A DNA stretch of 64,000 nucleotides from Acidimangrovimonas sediminis (GCF_002871005.1 NZ_PHSN01000001.1:124001-188000); one strand, 5' to 3'. Shown: positions 50,920 to 60,380, counted from the first letter of the stretch. Notes: generated by a model from the sequence alone, not told the origin. Translations and numbers: made by a program.

Positions 50920-52800
50920 TTATTTCCAGCAGCGCACGAGGACGGCGGTGTTGGCGCCCCGGGTGGCGAGATCCTCGGGCGCCATGGACTTGGTGCCGGT
51001 GCCGACCGCGGGAGTGATGCCCGCGGCTTTCAGCGCCGACACGAGCTTGCCTGCGTCGAGGGCGAAGCGGACGTTTCCGGGCAGCTGGCGCGCGTCGTCG
51101 CCGGGGCGGGGCAGAAGCATGCCCATCACCGCGCCGTTCTGGTCGAAGACTGGTCCGCCTGCGTCGCCGGCGAGGGTGCGGATCGCGAGGCGGCGCTGAT
51201 CGTCCTCGCCCTGAAGTCCCTTGAGCGACTCGAGCGTGCCATAGGTCATCACCGGCGCGCTGAGCACGCCGCCGTAGGAAAAGCCCGCGACAGCGGCCGG
51301 GTCGCCGACGCCGGGCGCCGTGCCCTCGAACCGGGCGACGGCAAGTGGCGCGAGGGTCGTCTCGGGGGTCAGGAGGGCGATGCCCAGGGCCTTGTCCTCA
51401 TGCGCGAGGCGCGCCTTGTGATCGGCCCCGACGGTGATCCGGGCGCAGCTCTTGAGGACCGCGTCGGTGGTCACCACGGTCCCCTTGTCGTCGACGAAGA
51501 AGCCGGTGCGGGCGGCGGCGGGCTTGCGCAGTTCGAGCCCCGCCATCAGGTCGCGGCGCTGGTCGGCCGGGGTCGGCACCATGGTGCCGTCGAGTGCCGC
51601 CTTGCCGACCGGGCGGAAACTGGACTTCATCGCGGCCAGGACCCGGGACATGCGGTCGGTGTCCGGCGTCGGCCAGACCAGGATGAAGCCCTTGATCAGG
51701 CCCTCCTTCAGGCTTGCCTGGCTGTAGGACGAGATCCGGTCGTTGCGCCCCTCGATGGAGAAGCTGTCGTCCTGAAGCGACCGCTGGCCCTGCATCGGCA
51801 CGATCTGCAGCGTCTGCAGCAGGTGGTAGAGACCGCCGAGCGCCGCGGCGTCGCCCGGCTCGGAGATCAGCAGCACCTGCACGCCGCTGCCGTTGGTGGC
51901 GTCGTAATGCGCGAAGGGCGGGTCGTAGCGCGGATCGCCGACCATCGCGGTGGGCAGCGTGATCCGGATGCCCGCGTCCTCGTCGGTCACGGTCTTGAGG
52001 CCGAGCGCGGCCTGCGCCTTGTCGTAGCCGGCCATCAGCGCGTCACGCTGGGCGGTGGTCAGCACGCCGGTCGGGGTGTCGCCCTGCGCCTGCTGCCAAT
52101 TCGCCATCGACCCGCGGGTGCCGGGCCCGAAGGCACCATCGATCGCGCCGGTATAGTAGCCGTACCATTTCAGCGCCTGTTGCAGCGTCTCGCGCTGGTC
52201 CCGGGTCAGCAGCGCCTCCGAGCGGCGCGCCTCGGCCGGCGTTTCTTCCACCGGCGCGGCGGGGGGGGCGGTCTGGGTGTCCGTGCCGGGGGGGGGCAAG
52301 TCGGGCGCGCTCGGTTCGGGTGAGGGCGCGCTGGCGACGAGGGAACCCGTGCCCGTCCCGGTCTCTGCCGTCTCGCTGCCTGCCGTTCCACTGTTTGTCG
52401 GCGCGTTGGCCATGCCGCCCAGGGCCGTGCCGCCCATGGCGGTGTCTGAGGCGGAATTGGGGGGCGTGGCGGTGGCACCGATCGGCCAGTACTGGCGGCG
52501 GAATTTCGACCCGTCGGCGACGAAGGAATCGGGCGGGATCAGCCGGTCGCGGCGCAGTTCGGACAGCTTGGCGCGGGCCTCGGCGGCCGGGTAGGGCCCA
52601 AGCACGATGGCATACCAGCCCGAAGTCAGCGCGAAACCCTCGACATCGGCGAAGGCGCCGGAATAGGCCCGGGCGCGTTCCTGCGCCTGCCTGAGGTTGG
52701 GGCGGGCCTCGATCTGCAGCCAGACGCCCTGCTGCGCCTCGGCAATCCCCCCCATCACCATCGCGCATGCGAAGGCGACCAGCCAAACCACTTTCTTCAT
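50920..52800 (-). CDS. Secreted SPOR / peptidoglycan-binding / trypsin-fold protein lacking catalytic residues
   Basis: 626 residues. Signal peptide KKVVWLVAFACAMVMGGIAE; SPOR-like domain (about 25-110); Pro/Thr-rich linker; peptidoglycan-binding domain (LLTRDQRETLQQALKWYGYY then GAFGPGTRGSMANWQQ, about 195-260); trypsin-2-like C-terminal domain. The protease fold is recognisable (TGFFVDDKGTVVTTDAVLKS), but where active enzymes have 'TNAHVV' it has TTDAVL (about 443-448), 'DLALL' has become LGIALL, and 'GNSGGP' is GDAGGPV (about 544-550). His, Asp and Ser are all gone, so it should be a binding or scaffold protein of the cell wall. Confidence 0.75.
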   Translation of the reverse strand: MKKVVWLVAFACAMVMGGIAEAQQGVWLQIEARPNLRQAQERARAYSGAFADVEGFALTSGWYAIVLGPYPAAEARAKLSELRRDRLIPPDSFVADGSKFRRQYWPIGATATPPNSASDTAMGGTALGGMANAPTNSGTAGSETAETGTGTGSLVASAPSPEPSAPDLPPPGTDTQTAPPAAPVEETPAEARRSEALLTRDQRETLQQALKWYGYYTGAIDGAFGPGTRGSMANWQQAQGDTPTGVLTTAQRDALMAGYDKAQAALGLKTVTDEDAGIRITLPTAMVGDPRYDPPFAHYDATNGSGVQVLLISEPGDAAALGGLYHLLQTLQIVPMQGQRSLQDDSFSIEGRNDRISSYSQASLKEGLIKGFILVWPTPDTDRMSRVLAAMKSSFRPVGKAALDGTMVPTPADQRRDLMAGLELRKPAAARTGFFVDDKGTVVTTDAVLKSCARITVGADHKARLAHEDKALGIALLTPETTLAPLAVARFEGTAPGVGDPAAVAGFSYGGVLSAPVMTYGTLESLKGLQGEDDQRRLAIRTLAGDAGGPVFDQNGAVMGMLLPRPGDDARQLPGNVRFALDAGKLVSALKAAGITPAVGTGTKSMAPEDLATRGANTAVLVRCWK

Positions 52801-52980
52801 CTGCTCGGGCCTCGATCATTCCGGTTTTTTCTACGCACGGGCGAAGCCTAGCGGCGCGGTGGCGGGGATGCGAGAGGGAAAGGGGGGCGCGCTGCGGGGT
52901 GTGGTCGGGGTGCACTGGTCGAAGTCACTGGCCGGGGTGCACTGCCCGGCGGGGCCAGCCTGCGGTCGCGCCGGAGTTGC

Positions 52981-53634
52981 ATGTCCGTGCCGCGTGTCCT
53001 AGACCGCTGCGGCGGACAGGATGGCGCCGGGAAGGCGCCCCCGGACGGGGAGGAGGGCGGCTTGGATCATGACACGCTGGTCTCGATCGTGCAGACCAAC
53101 CCGGTGAACCGCGAGATCCTGCGGCGGATGCCGGACGCGGGCCTCGCCGACGCCTGGTTGGTGTCCGGCAGCCTGTTCCAGACGGTCTGGAACCACCTCA
53201 CCGGGCGCCCGCCAGCGCATGGCATCAAGGATTACGACCTCTTCTATTTCGACGACACCGACCTCACGTGGGAGGCCGAGGATCGCGCGATCCGGCGCGC
53301 CGAGCGCAGCTTTGCCGGGATCGCGGCTCCGATCGAGATCCGCAATCAGGCGCGGGTGCATCTGTGGTATCCGGAAAAGTTCGGCACGCCCTATCCGCCG
53401 CTTGCCAGCTCGACCGAGGGGATCGACCGGTTTCTCGGGGTGGTCTGCATGCTGGGGCTGCGATCCGACGGGCGGGGCGGGGTCGAGGTCTATGCGCCCC
53501 GCGGCCTTGCCGATCTCGAGGCGCTGATCGTGCGGCCCAATCCGTCGGTCTGCTTCACCGCGGAAAACTACCGGGCCAAGGCCGGGCGATGGCAGGCATC
53601 CTGGCCCGAGATCCGGGTGCTCGACACGGTCTGA
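52981..53634 (+). CDS. Nucleotidyltransferase-family protein (NTP_transf_6/DUF925)
   Basis: 217 residues if ATG 52981 is used; the conserved part begins near residue 29 (DHDTLVSIVQTNPVNREILR), so the true start may be later. WLVSGSLFQTVWNHLTGRPP and KDYDLFYFDDTDLTWEAEDR place the Gly-Ser and Asp-x-Asp residues of the nucleotidyltransferase fold, and IEIRNQARVHLWYPEKFG the third acid region. This family is widespread and biochemically uncharacterised. It is 109 bases before glyQ on the same strand. Confidence 0.78.
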   Translation: MSVPRVLDRCGGQDGAGKAPPDGEEGGLDHDTLVSIVQTNPVNREILRRMPDAGLADAWLVSGSLFQTVWNHLTGRPPAHGIKDYDLFYFDDTDLTWEAEDRAIRRAERSFAGIAAPIEIRNQARVHLWYPEKFGTPYPPLASSTEGIDRFLGVVCMLGLRSDGRGGVEVYAPRGLADLEALIVRPNPSVCFTAENYRAKAGRWQASWPEIRVLDTV

Positions 53635-53743
53635 CCAGGCGATCCGTGGCGCGGCGGCGCTGCAGCGATCGCCCGCCTCGCCGCATTGACCCTTGCGCGC
53701 CTTCTGGCTATCGAGGGCGCGCATCCGAAAGGGCAGGAAAACC

Positions 53744-54697
53744 ATGGCCGACAGCGTCTCCCAACCGAAAAGCTTCCAGGAAATCCTGATGCGGCTTCAG
53801 GCCTACTGGGGCGCGCGCGGCTGTGCCGTGCTGCAACCATACGACATGGAGGTGGGCGCCGGCACCTTCCATCCGGGCACGACGCTGCGCTCGCTGGGTT
53901 CGCGCCCCTGGGCCGCGGCCTATGTCCAGCCCTCGCGCCGCCCGACCGATGGCCGCTACGGCGAGAACCCGAACCGCCTGCAGCATTATTACCAGTACCA
54001 GGTGCTGATCAAACCCTCGCCGCCGGATCTGCAGGCGCTCTACCTCGGCTCGCTCGAGGCGATCGGCATCGACATGGACCTGCACGACATCCGCTTCGTC
54101 GAGGACGACTGGGAAAGCCCGACGCTGGGCGCCTGGGGCCTTGGGTGGGAGGTCTGGTGCGACGGCATGGAAGTGTCGCAGTTCACCTATTTCCAACAGG
54201 TCGGCGGCCATGATTGCCGCCCCGTCTCGGGGGAGCTGACCTACGGCCTCGAACGCCTCGCGATGTACGTCCTCGGCATCGACCACGTCATGGATATGCC
54301 GTTCAACGACCCGTCCAGCCCGACGCCGCTGAAATACGGCGATGTCTTCCGCCAGACAGAGCAGGAATATTCGCGCTGGAACTTCGACCAGGCCGACACG
54401 GCGATGCTGCTTCAGCACTTCGTCGATGCCGAGGCGGAATGCGAACGCATCCTCTCCGCCCCGGCCGAAGACGCCGCGGGCCGCCGCATCGTGATGGCGC
54501 ACCCGGCCTACGACCAGTGCATCAAGGCCAGCCACCTCTTCAACCTGCTCGACGCCCGCGGTGTGATCTCGGTCACCGAGCGGCAGGCCTATATCGGCCG
54601 GGTCCGGGCGCTGGCCAAGAAATGCGCCGACGCCTTCGTCACCACCGAGGCCGGCGGGGCGATGGACGCGGCGGAGGAGGCGGGAGCCGGGGCATGA
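53744..54697 (+). CDS. glyQ: Glycyl-tRNA synthetase alpha subunit
   Basis: 317 residues from ATG 53744. Class II synthetase core: [75 protein letters not shown]. The alpha subunit of the alpha2-beta2 bacterial type supplies the catalytic site. The stop overlaps the start of a small membrane protein gene, and glyS follows it. Confidence 0.96.
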   Translation: MADSVSQPKSFQEILMRLQAYWGARGCAVLQPYDMEVGAGTFHPGTTLRSLGSRPWAAAYVQPSRRPTDGRYGENPNRLQHYYQYQVLIKPSPPDLQALYLGSLEAIGIDMDLHDIRFVEDDWESPTLGAWGLGWEVWCDGMEVSQFTYFQQVGGHDCRPVSGELTYGLERLAMYVLGIDHVMDMPFNDPSSPTPLKYGDVFRQTEQEYSRWNFDQADTAMLLQHFVDAEAECERILSAPAEDAAGRRIVMAHPAYDQCIKASHLFNLLDARGVISVTERQAYIGRVRALAKKCADAFVTTEAGGAMDAAEEAGAGA

Positions 54698-55317
54698 CCG
54701 GGCCGGAAAAGGGCAGCGACAAGAGCGGGCGGCTCGGCCGCGATCGCCGGCGGCCGCACAACGGCACGCTGGTGGTGCTGGGGCTGATGGTGTTCTGCGC
54801 GGTGGCCGGCACCGGCCTCTACTACACGCTGCAATACGCCGCCCGCGTCGGCATCGACAAGGCGACGCCCGCGGCGAAGGTCTTTCTCACCTCCGCCGCA
54901 ACGGGCAAGCCCCAAGAGGTGACGGTGCGCGATTTCGACGGCATCACCTCGAAGGCCACGCCCGTGGGCTACAAGGCCTGCTTCCGCCTCGATACCGCTA
55001 TGCCGATGCTGACGCAGAACTTCCGGACCTATGCCGACCCGAAGCCTACGACCGCGCCGCGCCATTTCACCTGTTTCAACCCGGCCCGGATCGACGCGGC
55101 GCTGAAGGCCCACACTGCGATCGCCTTTCTCGGCCAGCCCGCGACCCCCGCCGATGCGGCCTATGGCGTCGACCGTGTCGTCGCCGTCACCAACGACGGC
55201 CAGGCCTATGCCTGGTCCCAGCTCAACCGCTGCGGCGTGGCCGCCTACAACGCCCGCCCCGTGCCCGAGGGCTGCCCGCCCGTCCCGGAGGACCTGAATG
55301 CCCGACTTGCTCATTGA
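54694..55317 (+). CDS. DUF6446-like single-pass membrane protein inside the glyQS operon
   Basis: 207 residues; ATG 54694 overlaps the glyQ stop, and its last 20 bases overlap the glyS start. A basic, Arg-rich N-terminus ([13 protein letters not shown]) leads into one membrane helix ([20 protein letters not shown]), then a periplasmic domain with four cysteines (YKACFRL, HFTCFNP, LNRCGVA, EGCPPVP) that could form two disulfides. I know of similar genes between glyQ and glyS in Rhodobacterales, but no function is assigned. Tight overlap on both sides implies fixed co-expression with the synthetase. Confidence 0.75.
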   Translation: MTGPEKGSDKSGRLGRDRRRPHNGTLVVLGLMVFCAVAGTGLYYTLQYAARVGIDKATPAAKVFLTSAATGKPQEVTVRDFDGITSKATPVGYKACFRLDTAMPMLTQNFRTYADPKPTTAPRHFTCFNPARIDAALKAHTAIAFLGQPATPADAAYGVDRVVAVTNDGQAYAWSQLNRCGVAAYNARPVPEGCPPVPEDLNARLAH

Positions 55318-57436
55318 ACTCTTCTCGGAAGAGATCCCCGCCCGCATGCAGGCCCGCGCCCGCGCCGACCTGCAAAAGCTGATCACCGACGGTCTGGTCG
55401 AGGCCGGCCTCACCTATGCCTCCGCCGGCGCCTCCTCCACCCCCCGGCGCCTGACCCTGGCGGTCGAGGGACTCTCGGCGGAAAGCCCGACGCTGCGCGA
55501 GGAACGCAAGGGCCCCAAGGCCGATGCGCCGGAAAAGGCGATCGAGGGCTTCCTGCGCTCGACCGGCCTGACTCGTGACCAGCTGGTCGAACGCGAGGAC
55601 AAGAAGGGCACCGTTCTCTACGCGACGATCGAACGCCCCGGCCGCCCGGCGCCCCAGATCGTGGCCGAGGTGCTGGAACGCACGATCCGCAATTTCCCCT
55701 GGCCCAAGTCGATGCGCTGGGGCGCGGGCTCGCTCCGCTGGGTGCGTCCGCTGCATTCGATCCTGTGCATCCTGACGACGGAGGCGGGGGCCGAGGTCGT
55801 CCCCCTGAACGTCGACGGCATCGCCTCGGGCGACACCACCCGCGGCCACCGCTTCATGGCGCCCGATGCCTTTGCCGTCACCTCCTTCGACGATTACGCG
55901 GCCAAGCTGCGCGCGGCCAAGGTGATGCTGGATCCGGCCGAGCGCGCCGAACACATCTGGAACGACGCCACCAACCGCGCCTTCGCCCAGGGGCTTGAGG
56001 TGGTCGAGGACAAGGGCCTGCTCGAGGAGGTCGCGGGCCTCGTCGAATGGCCCGTGGTTCTGATGGGCAAGATCGGCGAGGATTTCCTCGGCCTGCCGCC
56101 CGAGGTCTTGCAGACCTCGATGAAGGAACACCAGAAGTTCTTCTCGGTCCGCAATCCCGCCACCGGTCGGATCGAGGGCTTCGTCACCGTCGCCAACCGC
56201 GAGACCGCGGATGACGGTGCGACGATCCTTGCGGGCAACCTCAAGGTGCTGGCCGCCCGCCTGTCGGATGCCCGCTTCTTCTGGGAAAACGACCTGCGCA
56301 CGGTGAAATCCGAAGGGATGGAGGGGATGGCCGCGGGTCTTTCCGACGTCACTTTTCACAACAAGCTCGGCTCCCAGGCCGATCGCATCGCCCGGATTGC
56401 CGCACTGGCGCATGAAATCGCCCCCATCGTCGGCGCCGCCCCGGATCTTGCGACCGAGGCCGCCCGCGTGGCCAAGGCCGACCTGCAATCCGAAATGGTC
56501 GGCGAATTCCCCGAACTTCAGGGCACCATGGGCGGCTACTATGCCCGCGCCGAAGGCCTGCCCGAGGCCGTCGCCGCCGCCTGCAAGGCGCATTACCAGC
56601 CGCTCGGCCCCTCCGACGACGCGCCGACCGAGCCGGTCAGCGTGGCCGTCGCGCTGGCCGACAAGCTCGACACACTCACCGGCTTCTGGGCGATCGACGA
56701 GAAACCCACGGGGTCGAAGGACCCCTTCGCCCTCCGCCGCGCCGCGCTCGGGGTGATCCGGCTGGTGTTGGGGAATGGGGTTCGACTAGACTTTTCGGAG
56801 GTTCTGTTTCGCGGAATTCAGCAAAGCCCGGCTCAGAGTTTTCATGAGCGAACAGATGACGGTTCGCTTTCGCCCGAAGAGCGTGCTGACAAGAACCATC
56901 ATGCGAAGGCAGCCGACCTCCTGGCTTTCTTCCACGACCGCCTCAAGGTCCACCTGCGCGACCAGGGTATCCGCCACGACGTGATCGACGCCTGCCTGGC
57001 CATGCCCGGCAACGACGACCTCACCCTGCTGGTCAAGCGGGCCGAGGCGCTTGCGGCAACGCTGGCCACCGAGGACGGGGCCAACCTGATCCAGGGCTTC
57101 AAGCGGGCGAACAACATCCTGACCCAGGCCGAGGAAAAGGACGGCGTGGAATATTCCTTCGGCGCCGAGGCGAAATTCGCCGAAGGCCCCGAGGAGACCG
57201 CGCTCTTCGCCGCCCTCGACCGTGCCGACGCCACCATCGCCCCCGCCATGAAGGCCGAGGATTTTCCCGCCGCCATGGCCGCGATGGCCGCGCTCCGCGC
57301 TCCGATCGACGCCTTCTTCGAGGCAGTGCAGATCAACACCGACAACCAGGTCGTGCGCCGCAACCGCCTCAACCTGCTCAGCCGGATCCGCACCACCTGC
57401 CTTCAGGTCGCCGACCTGACCCGCCTCGAAGGCTGA
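55298..57436 (+). CDS. glyS: Glycyl-tRNA synthetase beta subunit
   Basis: 712 residues. Family landmarks: [61 protein letters not shown]-type segment (DARFFWENDLRTVKSEGMEG), HNKLGSQADRI and the closing NRLNLLSRIRTTCLQVADL. It binds tRNA-Gly and partners GlyQ. A patch at about 56768-56925 (residues about 491-542, GVRLDFSEVLFRGIQQSPAQ and following) has clearly different codon use and lower GC than the rest, yet the frame is intact. Confidence 0.96.
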   Translation: MPDLLIELFSEEIPARMQARARADLQKLITDGLVEAGLTYASAGASSTPRRLTLAVEGLSAESPTLREERKGPKADAPEKAIEGFLRSTGLTRDQLVEREDKKGTVLYATIERPGRPAPQIVAEVLERTIRNFPWPKSMRWGAGSLRWVRPLHSILCILTTEAGAEVVPLNVDGIASGDTTRGHRFMAPDAFAVTSFDDYAAKLRAAKVMLDPAERAEHIWNDATNRAFAQGLEVVEDKGLLEEVAGLVEWPVVLMGKIGEDFLGLPPEVLQTSMKEHQKFFSVRNPATGRIEGFVTVANRETADDGATILAGNLKVLAARLSDARFFWENDLRTVKSEGMEGMAAGLSDVTFHNKLGSQADRIARIAALAHEIAPIVGAAPDLATEAARVAKADLQSEMVGEFPELQGTMGGYYARAEGLPEAVAAACKAHYQPLGPSDDAPTEPVSVAVALADKLDTLTGFWAIDEKPTGSKDPFALRRAALGVIRLVLGNGVRLDFSEVLFRGIQQSPAQSFHERTDDGSLSPEERADKNHHAKAADLLAFFHDRLKVHLRDQGIRHDVIDACLAMPGNDDLTLLVKRAEALAATLATEDGANLIQGFKRANNILTQAEEKDGVEYSFGAEAKFAEGPEETALFAALDRADATIAPAMKAEDFPAAMAAMAALRAPIDAFFEAVQINTDNQVVRRNRLNLLSRIRTTCLQVADLTRLEG

Positions 57437-57440
57437 CCCC

Positions 57441-57495
57441 TTCTTCTGAGCGGAAATATCCTCGGGGGGTGCAGGGGGGCAGACGGCCCCCCTGC
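57441..57495 (-). repeat. Intergenic hairpin with GGATATTT tail, copy 2
   Basis: On the minus strand: hairpin GCAGGGGGG-N7-CCCCCCTGC (57471-57495), then ACCCCCCGAGGATATTTCCG and CTCAGAAGAAG. It shares the run TGCACCCCCCG and the ATATTT tail with copy 1. Begins 4 bases after the glyS stop. Confidence 0.6.
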
Positions 57496-57506
57496 CTCTT
57501 CCTTCT

Positions 57507-57529
57507 GCCAATGTCCGAAAGACATTGGC
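57507..57529 (+). terminator. Stem-loop downstream of glyS
   Basis: Perfect 9-bp stem GCCAATGTC / GACATTGGC with loop CGAAA, a GNRA-like stable cap within the loop. Together with the repeat just upstream it probably ends or processes the glyQS transcript before the next gene. Confidence 0.55.
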
Positions 57530-57620
57530 ACGGGCGCAGACCGCCCCTCTGCTGCCGACGGCAACGCTTGCGCCACGCGTCAGGCAGAGTATCCTGCCTT
57601 GGCCAACAACCGGTGCCGCG

Positions 57621-60173
57621 ATGCAGAAACTCATGGATTTCAAGGATTTCGCCGAGATCACGGCGACGGCGCCGATTGCGCGGGACAGCCATGGATGGCG
57701 CGCGAAATGCCTTCAGCGGCTGGTCCGCCTCGAGATGCCGGTGCCGAAGACCGTCGCGCTCTCCTTCGCTGCCGTGCGGGCCATCGCCGCGGGCCAGCAG
57801 TTCGACGCCCGCGCCATCCTCGACCGGTTCGGCCCGGCGCCGCTGGTCTCCGTCAGGCCCTCGGCCGAGGAGACCGACTGGGGCGGGCCGTCCACCGTGC
57901 TCAACATCGGCATGAACGCCGAACGGCACGCGGAACTGGCCACCACGCATGGTGCGCAGGCGGCGACCACGCTCTACCTGCGGTTCGTGCAGGCCTACGC
58001 GATTCACGTTGCCCGGCTCGACCCCGATGCCTTCATGGTCTCCCAGATCGACGACGCGGCGCTGAAATCGGTCCTGTCCGCCTATGAGGCCGAGATGGAC
58101 GAGCCCTTCCCGCAGGACCCGGTGCACCAGCTGCGCGAGGTGTTGCGCTCCATGGCCCGCGCGTGGGAGGGGACGACCGCGCGCCTTCTGCGCCAGGCCA
58201 AGGGAGCGCCGATCGACGCGGGGCTGGGCCTTGTCGTGCAGGGCATGGCGCTGGGGATCGGGCGGGGGATTTCCGGCTCCGGCGTGATCCAGTTCGTCGA
58301 TCCGGCCACGGGCCTGCCGCTGGTCAAGGGCCGCTACCTGGGCCAGAGTCAGGGCCGCGATGCGCTGGCCGATCCGGATGCCGCGCTTTTCCTCACCCGC
58401 GATCCCCGCGGTCCCTCGCTCGAGGATGAGGCGCCCGAGATCTTCGCCGAGCTGATCCGCTTCGGCGCGGCGTCGCGCAAGCGGCTGCGCGAGGAGATGC
58501 AGATCGAGTTCACCATCGAGAGCGGGCAGCTCCATGTCCTCGATGCGGTAAAGGTGGCGCGCAGCGCGCGGGCCGGGGTGCGGATCGCGGTGGCCCTGGC
58601 CGGGGACGGCATCATCACGCATGACGAGGCGGTGCTGCGGGTGGAGCCCCGGGCGCTGTCGGAGCTGCTGCACCCGCAGGTCGACGCAAGCGCGCCGCGC
58701 GACCGGATCGCGCGCGGCATCGCCGCCAGTCCCGGCGCGGCGCAGGGCAAGCTGGTCTTCTCCTCGGCCGCGGCCCAGGCCAGCGCGGCACGGGGCGAGC
58801 CCTGCATCCTCGTGCGGCGCGAGACCACGCCCGAGGACGTGCGCGGCATGCATGCCGCGGCGGGGGTGCTGACCGAGAGGGGGGGCACCACCAGCCACGC
58901 CGCGGTGATTGCGCGCGGGCTGGGTCTGCCCTGCGTGGTGGGGGCGTCGGACATGATCCTCAACGCCCGCGACAAGACCCTGCGCACCAAGGACGGGCGG
59001 CGTTTTGGCGAGGGCGACGTGATCACCATCGACGGCACCCGCGGTGAGGCGCTGGCCGGTGCGGCGGAGCTGATGGAACCCGCGCTCGACGATGCGTTCC
59101 GGTCTTTGCTGGGATGGGCCGACGCGGCGCGCGACATCGGGGTGCGCGCCAATGCCGACACCCCCGCCGACGCGGCCACGGCGCGGAATTTCGACGCCGA
59201 GGGGATCGGGCTGTGCCGGACGGAGCACATGTTCTTCGAGGAAGGCCGCCTGACGGTGATGCGAGAGATGATCTTTGCGGATACGGCGGGGGAGCGTGAG
59301 GCGGCGCTGGAACGCCTGCTGCCGATGCAGCGCGATGATTTCGTGCGCCTGTTCGAGATCATGGCCGGCCTGCCGGTCTGCATCCGGCTGTTCGACCCGC
59401 CGCTGCACGAATTCCTGCCCCACAGCCGCGACGGCATGCTGGAGCTGGCGGAGGCGCTGGACAAGCCGCTGTCCGAGGTGATCCGCCGGGTCGAGGCGCT
59501 GTCGGAGGCCAACCCGATGCTGGGCATGCGCGGTGTCCGGTTGGGCGTGACTTGGCCCGAGATCTACGAGATGCAGGCCCGCGCGATCTTCGAGGCGGCG
59601 ATCGAGGTGGGGCAGCGCGGCGCGCCGGTGGTGCCCGAGATCATGATCCCGCTGGTGTCGGCGCGGCGCGAGGTCGAGCTGGTCAAGACCCGGGTCGACG
59701 GCGTGGCGGCGGCGGTGCGCACCCAGCGCGGCGCGGCCTTCGACTACCGCCTGGGGGTCATGGTCGAAACGCCGCGCGCGGCGCTGCGCGCGGCCGAGAT
59801 CTCGCCGCATTGCCACTTTCTGTCGTTCGGCACCAACGACCTGACACAGATGACCTATGGCCTGTCGCGGGACGATGCGGGGCGGTTCATGAACGCCTAC
59901 GTGCAGCAGGGCGTCTTTCCCGAAGACCCCTTCCACATCCTCGACACCGAGGGGGTTGGGGAGCTCTTGCTGATGGGGGCCGAGCGGGGGCGGCGGGGGC
60001 GGCCGAATCTCACCCTGTCGATCTGCGGCGAACATGGGGGCAACCCCGAATCTATCGACTTCTGTCGCAAGGCCGGATTCGACTACGTGTCCTGCTCTCC
60101 GTTCCGGGTACCCGTGGCACGGCTGGCCGCCGCGCACCTTGCCCTGGCAGAACGCGCCACGGTTGAAAGCTGA
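57621..60173 (+). CDS. PPDK-like PEP-utilising protein with degenerate nucleotide-binding domain
   Basis: About 850 residues if ATG 57621 is the start (no strong ribosome site; 57525 or 57633 possible). The central phosphohistidine domain is intact (LTERGGTTSHAAVIARGLGL, His426) and so is the PEP/pyruvate barrel (GIGLCRTEHMFFEEGRLTVM, MIPLVSARREVELVKTRVDG, Cys802 in LSICGEHGGNPES). The N-terminal domain is short and lacks key PPDK residues: the 'FTRDPSTGE' site reads IQFVDPATGL and the 'LQTRNGKRT' arginines read LDAVKVARSA. It may have lost ATP/AMP chemistry, so pyruvate phosphate dikinase activity is doubtful. Confidence 0.75.
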   Translation: MQKLMDFKDFAEITATAPIARDSHGWRAKCLQRLVRLEMPVPKTVALSFAAVRAIAAGQQFDARAILDRFGPAPLVSVRPSAEETDWGGPSTVLNIGMNAERHAELATTHGAQAATTLYLRFVQAYAIHVARLDPDAFMVSQIDDAALKSVLSAYEAEMDEPFPQDPVHQLREVLRSMARAWEGTTARLLRQAKGAPIDAGLGLVVQGMALGIGRGISGSGVIQFVDPATGLPLVKGRYLGQSQGRDALADPDAALFLTRDPRGPSLEDEAPEIFAELIRFGAASRKRLREEMQIEFTIESGQLHVLDAVKVARSARAGVRIAVALAGDGIITHDEAVLRVEPRALSELLHPQVDASAPRDRIARGIAASPGAAQGKLVFSSAAAQASAARGEPCILVRRETTPEDVRGMHAAAGVLTERGGTTSHAAVIARGLGLPCVVGASDMILNARDKTLRTKDGRRFGEGDVITIDGTRGEALAGAAELMEPALDDAFRSLLGWADAARDIGVRANADTPADAATARNFDAEGIGLCRTEHMFFEEGRLTVMREMIFADTAGEREAALERLLPMQRDDFVRLFEIMAGLPVCIRLFDPPLHEFLPHSRDGMLELAEALDKPLSEVIRRVEALSEANPMLGMRGVRLGVTWPEIYEMQARAIFEAAIEVGQRGAPVVPEIMIPLVSARREVELVKTRVDGVAAAVRTQRGAAFDYRLGVMVETPRAALRAAEISPHCHFLSFGTNDLTQMTYGLSRDDAGRFMNAYVQQGVFPEDPFHILDTEGVGELLLMGAERGRRGRPNLTLSICGEHGGNPESIDFCRKAGFDYVSCSPFRVPVARLAAAHLALAERATVES

Positions 60174-60206
60174 GGTTTTTCAGGTTGCTGTGGTGTCATT
60201 TTGGGA

Positions 60207-60285
60207 ATGTCTCATGACATATTCCCGGCAACCGAAAAACGGCCGCAGGCAAACCTTGGCTGATTTTACGTGACATAAATGTCAC
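60207..60285 (+). promoter_or_regulatory. TGACAT palindromes upstream of the SleB-type hydrolase gene
   Basis: Two symmetric sites share TGACAT half-sites: ATGTC-N4-GACAT at 60207-60220 and GTGACAT-AA-ATGTCAC at 60270-60285. The second is centred about 103 bases before the hydrolase start, in a locally AT-rich 207-base gap. The shape recalls Crp/Fnr-type or other dimeric regulator sites, but the spacing fits neither consensus exactly. The regulator is unknown. Confidence 0.45.
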
Positions 60286-60380
60286 AAGGGTAGACCCGCC
60301 TTTCCTTTTCGGCTATTCGACCCGCCGGATGTTGCCTGGGGGCACCTCCGCAGAAAAAATGGAACCGGGGACGCAAACCC

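Noticed and set aside
57378-60137. Open frame of 919 codons on the minus strand opposite the PPDK-like gene
   Set aside because: Same antisense artefact; the plus strand carries an intact phosphohistidine and PEP domain.
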